Positions 56,373 to 64,000 of a DNA stretch of 64,000 nt are shown here, piece by piece. The stretch covers positions 8,556,001 through 8,620,000 of the forward strand of contig CM114271.1 in assembly GCA_050084515.1 (NCBI GenBank), in the 5' to 3' direction. Both the position numbers and the translations under genes were made by a program. The notes under the pieces are model-generated. The model saw only the letters and a list, made by a program, of their open reading frames with translations. It ran no database searches and was not told the origin of the DNA. Source of the DNA: Blasia pusilla. Lineage: Eukaryota > Marchantiophyta > Marchantiopsida > Blasiales. Position 1 is the first letter of the stretch; each line of letters begins with the position of its first letter.

Positions 56373-57195
56373 ATGATAGTCTTGTGATGGACACATTAGA
56401 TCATTGCCACTACAGTTTAGTGGTGGTGTGATCGAGCGACGACCTAGAGAGGTGGTGACCTTGGCCTGATTCAACAACGCCATCACTTGGCCAAGATATT
56501 TGATGGAGGGCCATATTCATGTAGAGTACAAGCCTAAGGGTAATACTTCTATGGAGGGGAGTGTCATTATGGCACCATCCCATAGAGGAGAGGTGTTGCT
56601 ATGGGGCTCGCTTTAGGAGCTTTGACCGAGTGTGAATAGGAACATACTGACAACTTGGAGAGAGGTTCACAAACATGGTCAATGGAGCTTGACGTAGTTG
56701 GAAGTGCTTTATCGACACCCTTGGATACCACCATGATTGTGTGGGGAGTCTTTGAGGAGGGTGTGCGAATGTTGGATGTTTTTGGAGGGATCAACATTCG
56801 TTTGATTGTTGTGTTGCACAAAAATAATTGTGTGCAAAAGAACTTGAATGTGGAGCATGACTACGTGGCAAGTCTACCTTCAACAGGTTGCTTTGTTGAG
56901 GCAACGATTTCTTGATCTCTTGCTTGCTTTAGCTATGCAGGGTTACTAGAGTTCCTTACCAAATGACATCTTATTGTTGGGGATGTAGGATCTCGATTAG
57001 GTAGGCACCATCCATTTGGTAATTTCTGGTTGGCCTTGGCCAAGGTCAATCGAGTTTTGGATAAGGGGGTGGCTTGGATGACCCTAGGTCGAGGGTTTTT
57101 TGGAAGATGGTGCAAATATTGTGTCATTTGTAGAAGCATTAACCTTGGTCTCTAGCATACATTCACGAGAATACATTGTTGCTGGATGACTCTAA
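56373..57195 (+). pseudogene. DNMT-Gypsy copy 3: protease linker into methyltransferase
   Basis: Aligns with copy 1 from 11,953 to about 12,770. From 56,655 one frame carries the linker end and methyltransferase start without a break (STPLDTTMIVWGVFEEGVRM, LDVFGGINIRL, LNVEHDYVA), showing that protease linker and methyltransferase were one reading frame. Motif IV follows after frame damage near 57,030 as HLVISGWP then bases GGCCAAGGTCAATCG, where shifting the frame restores Gln-Gly-Gln-Ser but not the Cys. Motif VI remains as YIHENT at about 57,165. Beyond about 57,195 similarity fades. Confidence 0.8.
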
Positions 57196-57454
57196 CACTA
57201 GAATATTTTTTTTCTTTTTATGATCAGGTTTTATGAGTCATATATCACCTTGAATAACTAGAAATGACTAGTTATTCGTAGAGACACAAAAGCCAAGTCC
57301 TATCTTTGACATATTTTGAATGGACAGCATGGTTTGCTGACATGGCATGAAAATATGAGTCATATTAACATGAGTGCCATGTCATGTAGATGATGTCGCA
57401 AGTGATTTGATGACATGGACTAAATGACAAAAACTTTTGTCTAATCATATGCTT

Positions 57455-57850
57455 CATCCTCCATCTGTCTATCCATCCCTCCATCCATTATTTCCGTCCA
57501 TATGCCTTACCCTCCATATGTTACTTCCATTCGTATGTCACACCCTCTATCCGGATCCCTCCCACCTTCCACCTTCCATCTTCCATATGTCCATCAATTA
57601 AGTTTGTCCATTATTACTCCATCCATTGCCCCCATCCGTCCATGAACTCCTTCTCCATCCAAACTCCATCTATTAATCCCATTCGTGAACTCCAACCATC
57701 CATTCTTCTCCTTCCAAACTCCATCCATCCATTCTTCTCCATCCAAACTCCATCCATCAACCTTGTTCCATCCATTAACCCCATCTGTTCATGCATTCTA
57801 TCCCCCCCATCTATTTATGATCTCCGTCTCCGTCGAGCCATCCATGTGCC
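57455..57850. repeat. CCATC-rich low-complexity region
   Basis: Imperfect repeats of CCATC/CTCCATCCA over about 400 bases. They create open frames on both strands that are compositional only. No gene implied. Confidence 0.85.
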
Positions 57851-58362
57851 CCACCTTACATCCATCATCCTGGTATGCCAGAACATGTCTTGAGCAAGAC
57901 TCAAACTTGCACCACTAGGCCCATAATTGAATCTTTTGCCACTACCCCATATATTATTATATGTACATGTGCAACAAATTTCAATAGATATAGAAAATTT
58001 TTTCGGGGGCATAATTATACTTCTAAAAACTCATATTTATATTATTTTGTTTCACAAATAATTCAAATATTATGAACATTTATTTTAAAGTCTTGAAATA
58101 GGTAAAAATACATATATAATATTACATATTTTTTTATATTATAAAATACATGATAATAGTGAAAAAATTAATATAATCCAATATGATCGTTTATTGGAAC
58201 ATATAAAGTCTTAAAATAACCTAATGCTCACAAAAGTTTATCATTGGAAAAATATTTTAAAACGATTTTGTATTAAATCAAAAAAATGAATTCAATTATT
58301 GGTATGTTGGTGAGTGGATATTTATTGATTCTAAAATTTGAAATTTGGAAATAATGTTGTCA
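57851..58362. other. AT-rich segment, no supported feature
   Basis: Very AT-rich with no ORF or repeat boundary that I can support. Confidence 0.4.
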
Positions 58363-59060
58363 CAAGATGAAGATGAAAATACAAACGACACTTGAAATAT
58401 TTCCCCTCAAAGTCCCCTATTTTTCTTTCTTCCTTCTTTTTATTGTTCTCTCTAAAACAAAATGCACAAATCATGCAACTTTGTTACACTATACATTCGG
58501 GTCTCAAGAACTAGACCAAAAATAAAATCCCAAAATGAACATTCGAAGAGGGAATTGAAAATCACAAACTTTAAATTTTGGTTTCAAATTCTTGTTTCAT
58601 CATGGAACAGTAAATAAAATATCTAAACCATTCAAGTGGGATAGGGCCTTCCCAACATCAAGTCCTCCAACTTCTATCTCAATCCAACGGTAGGGACAAA
58701 TGATGTTTCAAGATGAATATGAAAATACTATAAATTTTGAAAATATTCCCATTTAAAGTTCTCCTCTTTCTTTGTCTCTTCTTGTTTGATCTTTCTCTCT
58801 AACCAAAAGTTCATAAATCACAATATGAAAATTGGACTTAGAATCCACGGTCAAATCAAGAATATTGAAATGATCATTCAACAAGGGAATTAAAAATCTT
58901 AAACCCTAAATATGGTCTCCTAATTATGGTTTTATCATATAAGACTAAATTGAAGATCTGATCCAATGAAGTAGTAGAGGATCTTACCAAAATCCACTCC
59001 TCTAAGTTTTAATTCGATCCAACGGTGGGGACTAATGATGATTCAAGATGAAGAAAATAC
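58363..59060. repeat. Tandem repeat of about 340 bases, two units and a start of a third
   Basis: CAAGATGAAGATGAAAATAC begins at 58,363; its counterparts begin at 58,709 and 59,044, giving periods of 346 and 335. Each unit ends TCCAACGGT-GGGAC-AATGATG. Divergence between units is substantial. The size is in the range of plant satellites. 59,061-59,890 shows nothing I can support. Confidence 0.85.
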
Positions 59061-60949
59061 AAAGAAAAATGCTCGTGACATCTCCACTCAAATACAATGT
59101 TAAATACTGTGATTAGTCTTCCTTGTTTATTTATCCTTCATTCAAACTAGCTTAAGGACACTGACTGATATAAAGATTTTCATATGTATACTTTAAGATA
59201 AAGGTGAAATTCTAACGAGAAATATGGACGTTTCCCCACCATATGGAATTATAAAGGGAAAATGGATATTTTGATTTCAAATTTAAAAAGTTAACAAGAA
59301 TGTAAAAATAAAAACAAAATTGAAGAGGTGTTAAATGCAATGTGGGCATTCTTCCAGATTCTGATATGACCACATATAGATGGTTAACGTCGGAAAGTGT
59401 CAGGGTCTCAATGAAATAGTGCCTCAATGCTTCACTGCAACGGAATGCCTAGAATAAATTATATCCCAAGATAAAAAAAAAAACATCATCTGATTGGAGG
59501 ATGACATCCTAAAAAACATAAGTAATTATTCATAACTCACAAATATTAGACAAGTGAGAAGATATGACTTGTTTATGACTAAAGAACTAGATGAGCATCA
59601 GAATCCTAAAGTGAATGACTAAACCATTTTAGTCATGGTTTGAGTTATTCTTTCCGGCAGTCATTTAAAGTTTAGTTACAAAAACGGAATATTTCTTCTA
59701 GTGTATACGTCACGAGTGGTGATAATATATTGTACATAAGATCTATGTATTGATTAGACCATGTAATGTACAACTCAAGGAAAAATATACTTTTTCTATC
59801 GTAAAGCACTAAGTTCGTTATCAAGAGACCACTATTTCCTGAGTAAAGAGAGGTTTTGTAAATAATATCAACAATAAACTCCTTCTTCACTAAAATGCTT
59901 TACTAACTACAACGACACAGTCCTACAAGTACAAAAGAATAAAAGGCTTTTATTTCCTCTTGGAAAAAGACTTTCTCAAGTGCATACGAAAAATCTTGTG
60001 AATCTTTAATAACAAAGCTCCACGAAGATCTCAAAGAGACCTCAAGAATGGTGGCTCATCATACTTTTAGAACTAAACGTGGTTACTCATTGTTTAACAA
60101 CTTTCCTACACTTCTTCTTGATTATATGTTGGAATTCTGAAACTACAAGACTCAACTCTCATTTCTATTGCAACCCAATAAGATCCAATTTCAATTCCGC
60201 ACATCAGAAAGCATGAGAGAAGACTCTTCTTCTACATCAAAGAGTGGAAAGAACTAGAAAAGTATTACAAGCTTCAGAAAAGAAAAGACTCTTCTGCTTA
60301 CATCATCCCTCAACAAAACTTCCCACACTCTCACCAAGACTGTTGGTAAACTCAAGATACATATAACAATATTGAGGAATTCAAGACACAAGGGAATGAT
60401 CCATTATTCTCCTAATTTGCTCTTTAAATATTCTTTTACAATTCCTTATTGCTCTTCATATTCTAATCTAGATTTAGAACTGCTAATCCTAACCTCCTCG
60501 GTTCAAATTATCTAACCCTCCATCTTCCTAAGTTGCTTGGTTTCCTTGGCGATTCATTTCTGCTCCCTTTATCCCGATGCGCCGCTCCATTTTTGGCTTC
60601 CAAAACCTCCGCGACCGTTTAGTCTTAACAGTCTTCGCGCTCCTATTTTTGAGCTCCTATGTTCGTGCGAAGACTCTTTATCCTTCTGCCGCTGCAAATA
60701 GTCCTTCTTTCGACTTTCTTTCACTCCGTTGTCTTCAAAACATCTCTTGTCTTTCTATCCCTATTCTTAATACACTTTTCCGCTTTCTAAAGACTCTTTG
60801 ACTTCTTCTACTTCTTTCTCTGCCTTCTTAGAGTTCTTAGTCTTTGCTCTTCGTTCCTTGTACTTGGTTTTTGCACAAAGACTATCTTCAATTTTCTTTA
60901 CAAAGAAGCTTTTTCTCAATCTTTGATGATAGTTTAAATTGCCATTGAT

Positions 60950-62230
60950 CGTACGCTGCATCTGAGTGAGCCGCAGGTTTCTGAGGACGTTTATGTACTC
61001 TTGTCCCGTGGCGTGGTTAGACAAGTTTCCTATCTGTTTGAGCACACCGACTAGTGGTTCCACAATTTGTAGAAACGAAGTCAAATGTCTTAAGGTTGTG
61101 TGCAGAGGTTGCACCACCAAACTTTCAACAGAATCGGAAGGGACAACCGATGGTTTGACAGCTTCGGTCGCGGGTGTTTCTCCTACTTGCTCGTCCGCTT
61201 CTTGATGTGGTTTGATTCGAACCCTCTTAGGTCTTGGTACCTCCGGCGATTATGAGGATGGCCAAGATGAAGACCCTTTTTTTGGCCATTTCTTGGTCCT
61301 CGACACACTTTGAGGTGTCGCCGCTTGTGGTAGTGCCGCTACGTCTCTAGAATCCAAAGCAGATGCTTTGGTGGGCTTTGGTCTTAGAATCGGAGTAGCT
61401 GTGATCCACTATGAAGACTCGTCGAGGGTAATCTTCCCGACTTGTGAATACAACCGAATTAAGAAGGGAGAGAGATACGATTTCTCCCCTCGTGTTAACG
61501 ATGCTATCAAATCGAGTACATGGGCCTTTACAAGCCCCAAAAAATCAACTCCTGGCTCTTTGGGTGGCACATGCATATTCCAACGAGTGTAACATTGCTT
61601 TACAAGCTTATTACTCATAGAATAGTTCCAAGCTAGATTGAACAAGACTTGGTACACCCTACAAAATTGCGCAAATAGAGGAGGACTCAACATCTGCAGC
61701 TTGTAGCTGTTCCTCACTAATCGCTATGCTGTGACGCACCCCAATTCTTCAAGCTCCTCTTGTGGGACAAGAGCGTCACAATCTAGTTCCTCCTCTGGGC
61801 CCATAGGTAACTCATATGTGACCCAATTGTTTGGTTGCGCCCGATACTTGTATCCCTTCTTACCAAATTCAATCACCTTGGAGCTCGAATGTAGCTCTGT
61901 GAGTAACGCCACCAAAGACTGCCACCAATCTACTCCAAAGAACTGCCACAAAGACCTTTCCTCCAAGGCTTCGTATAGTTCACTCAAAATCCCTAACGAA
62001 AGATACACCCCGCACTTCATGAGCGCCATGTCTTCCTTGGTACTCTTGTCTGTCTACTTCCGACGGTTCTTGCGCGATCTCAACAGTGCCCTCTTTGGTA
62101 AACTTTTGATAGTTCCGGGTTCTCTTGCCATGAGAAATGAGCAAACTCATGCCCCCGGTGTGACTACTCTACGCCCGATAACCGCCAGTCTTATGTAACG
62201 GCCGCCTCTCCCGTAACGGCCTCTTGGCAC
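60950..62230 (-). pseudogene. Accessory 3' ORF of the Tat-like element
   Basis: Pieces at 62,029-61,724 (FFGVDWWQSLVALLTELHSS, VIEFGKKGYKYRAQPNN, EEELDCDALVPQEELEELG), 61,717-61,409 (LSPPLFAQFCRVYQVLFN, EPGVDFLGLVKAHVLDLIAS) and 61,120-60,950 (VVQPLHTTLRHLTSFLQIVE) match the copy at 48,792-47,854 in order. The N-terminal half looks globular, and the missing C-terminal half is the coiled coil seen at 8,002-8,775. It lies after integrase, where Tat and Athila elements may carry extra ORFs. Function unknown; I see no signal peptide or membrane segment to suggest an envelope protein. Confidence 0.7.
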
Positions 62231-62437
62231 TCTTTGTGATTTAGGGCAAAAAACTCGAGGACAACGACTCTGCTGGAAGAGACAGAGACTGCGAAGACAA
62301 AGAAGGAAAAGACTCGAAGATCACCATTCCTTGTCTTTCCCGAGTCTTTGCGAGTCCTTGGAGTCCTTACTTCACCCGTATGAAATGTTTAGCGCTAGGT
62401 CCTGTGCTTGCGCTTTCTCTACCCCCTCCCTCAGTCT

Positions 62438-64000
62438 TCAGGCAGGTGTATAATATCTTCGCACATGCATGCCATTTACCCTTGTTGGAAATGCTTCTCC
62501 TTTCAATGTCTCCAATTGTAAAAAACCATTTTCAAAAATCTCCATAACCCAGTAAGGCCCCATCCAGTTTAACTTAAGCTTCCCTAGGAACTTTATACAA
62601 CGGTCGGCAAAAATTAGCACCATGTCCCCTTCTCTTCTTGATTGTGGTCTCAAGTTCTTGTCATAGCGTGTCTTCCTTTGTGCTTGGACAGTCTTTATAT
62701 GTCTAAGGGCAAGATGTCTTGCCTCCTCCACCGCTACCAGGTCTTTGTTCCTTTTTGCTGTGGTAGCCGACTCTTCTCCGTCCCTCTCTTCTTCTAAAAT
62801 TTAGTAGGTTGGCACCTCCCATTCAATTGGAATGGTGTGTACTTGGTAGTGACTTTCTCCATATGTTGGTATACCCAGAGGGAAACAAGAATCTTGGTAT
62901 CCTAGTCATATGAATAGGTGACAGTCAGGCGGTTCAAGATCCTACAAATAAGCCCATTGGACGTCTTAGTTAACCCATTAGCTTTGGGGTTGTATGGGGT
63001 AGTCTTCTTGTGATTGATCAGGAAATGGTCGGTCAAAGCTTCGATTGTCTGGTTGAGGAAATGGGTTCCTCGGTCGCTCACCAACTCCAAAGGACAGCCA
63101 TGTCTATTAATGATCATTTCATATACAAATTTAGCTAATGCCTTAGTGTCATCCTTCTTAGTAGCGACCGCTTCCACCATCTTGGTACAATAATCCGAGT
63201 GGCAGGTGAGATGGGCCCCATGAAGTCGATACCGCACTTCTTAAATGGGGTTAAGGGAAGAATAGGTACCAATGGCCAATGGGAGGTTGCCGTGGGCCTT
63301 CTTATCTTTGACAAGCATCACACTATGGTATAAAGAACCTAACATCTCGATACATGGTGGGCAACCAATAGCGTGCGGCCAAGATCTTTTTGACCATATT
63401 CTTGACCGTATTCTTAAGTGCATAATGCCCTTTTTCATCCACCTTGTGCATAGCAGCAATCACTCAAGGTACTTCCTTATTCTCCTAGCATCTCCGGTAT
63501 TCTTCGTCCACGCTAAGCTTGAATAATACCTCATGGCAGAGCTCATAAGGCCCTACCTTACCTAAAAACACTGCATGTTCTTCTGCTGTCATAGGGGCTG
63601 GAAATTTGAAAGTGACAAGGAACCGCAAAATGTCCTCGTATGAAGATATTCTCAAGGTCTCTTTGCTTATCAGGAATAGCTCCTTGTCCGGAAAATCATC
63701 TTCGAGGGTCTTCGTGAGGTCGGACTCCGGCGTTCTCAACCGTGATAGGAAATCCGCATTGGGGTGGATTTTCCCTGCCCTTGTTACCACGTCAAATGTG
63801 AACTCTTGTACCAAGAGAATCCACTGAGCAATCCTGCCTGATAAATCTGCTTTGGGCACCAAGGCACAAAGCGCAAAATGATCGACATGAAAAACAAATG
63901 GGTACCCCAGCAAGTAATGCCGGAACTTCTTGCAAGCAAAGACCATTCCCAGGTCCTCCCTCTATGTAGTAGTCTACTTTTGCTCCGTCATTGAGAGTTT
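62438..64000 (-). pseudogene. RNase H and integrase of the Tat-like element
   Basis: RNase H end: FACKKFRHYLLGYPF, FHVDHFAL and HPNADFLSR (63,946-63,700). Integrase: IDFMGPISPAT near 63,225 gives the first Asp in another frame; then CTKMVEAVATKK and LVSDRGTHFLN with the second Asp (about 63,080); the motif TPYNPKANGLTKTSNG has Lys where the catalytic Glu belongs (a GAA to AAA change). The C-terminal part LKLNWMGPYWVMEIFENGFLQL ends at 62,438. Integrase is therefore inactive in this copy. Confidence 0.87.

Larger units (their letters stand above)
59890..64000 (-). mobile_element. Second Tat-like Gypsy element: RNase H, integrase, accessory ORF, LTR
   Basis: Minus strand order: RNase H (64,000-63,485), integrase (63,260-62,438), accessory 3' ORF (about 62,230-60,950), LTR sequence (about 60,930 down to about 59,890). 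RT and the 5' part lie beyond the window. The coiled-coil half of the accessory ORF is deleted, so the ORF runs into LTR sequence at about 60,930. The LTR has a TATTTAAAG box on the minus strand near 60,430. The accessory ORF and LTR style link it to 46,432-48,975 and 5,898-9,978, so pol here shows what the non-autonomous copies lost. Confidence 0.82.

Noticed and set aside
57614-57918. Overlapping ORFs on both strands in the CCATC-rich region
   Set aside because: They are compositional products of a simple repeat.
60950-62230. Envelope-like gene in the Tat-like element
   Set aside because: It has the position of an env gene, but no signal peptide, membrane segment or fusion motif is visible, and the family is soluble and coiled-coil.
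1-64000. tRNA, rRNA or other structured RNA genes
   Set aside because: Reading both strands by eye I found no tRNA arms or rRNA words beyond primer sites complementary to tRNA ends; a covariance-model scan could still find one.

Overview
The window reads as nuclear DNA of a land plant. The only gene with an apparently intact coding sequence is a three-exon FRIGIDA-like gene on the minus strand (23,209-25,990), a family I know only from plants. Almost everything else is decayed, nested LTR retrotransposon sequence. No family here lets me name the species; a non-angiosperm is possible, but that is a weak inference.

The most unusual content is a Ty3/Gypsy lineage, called DNMT-Gypsy here, that carries a C5-cytosine DNA methyltransferase between protease and reverse transcriptase and a PHD-type zinc finger after the integrase. 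Its best copy lies at 9,979-17,475: gag with an intact zinc knuckle, protease (DSG), methyltransferase, RT (YIDD), RNase H, integrase, PHD finger, polypurine tract and 3' LTR. A second copy is split into 32,550-35,988 (+) and 42,555-44,796 (-). A third fragment lies around 55,333-57,195, and a 3'-end scrap lies at 52,696-52,760 (-). Every copy is dead in this window, but comparing them shows which motifs the ancestor had.

Layout. 1-5,112: minus-strand Gypsy family A (gag, PR, RT, RNase H, PBS, LTR-A), cut by the window start. 5,113-5,897: dispersed repeat. 5,898-9,978: a Tat-like non-autonomous element with two LTRs, a tRNA-Asp-type PBS and a coiled-coil ORF. 9,979-17,602: DNMT-Gypsy copy 1. 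17,603-22,434: a Pif1-family helicase pseudogene followed by unrecognised exon-like blocks. 23,209-25,990: the FRIGIDA-like gene. 26-32.5 kb: sparse sequence with LTR-B fragments and simple repeats. 32.5-52.6 kb: nested DNMT-Gypsy copy 2, LTR-A copies, two copia elements in opposite orientation and a Tat-like fragment. 52.6-57.2 kb: palindromes, a ParB/Srx-like gene fragment, LTR-A copies and DNMT-Gypsy copy 3. 57.2-59.9 kb: AT-rich sequence with tandem repeats. 59.9-64 kb: a second Tat-like element (minus).

Insertion order can be read from target-site duplications. Family A LTRs inserted repeatedly into DNMT-Gypsy. A copia element then inserted into one of those LTRs (5-bp duplication GCTTG). 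An inversion of about 9 kb between two oppositely oriented copia elements later carried half of the LTR and half of DNMT-Gypsy copy 2 to the far side. Most in-frame stops in DNMT-Gypsy copy 1 look like C-to-T changes in CAG and CGA codons, as expected from deamination of methylated cytosine.
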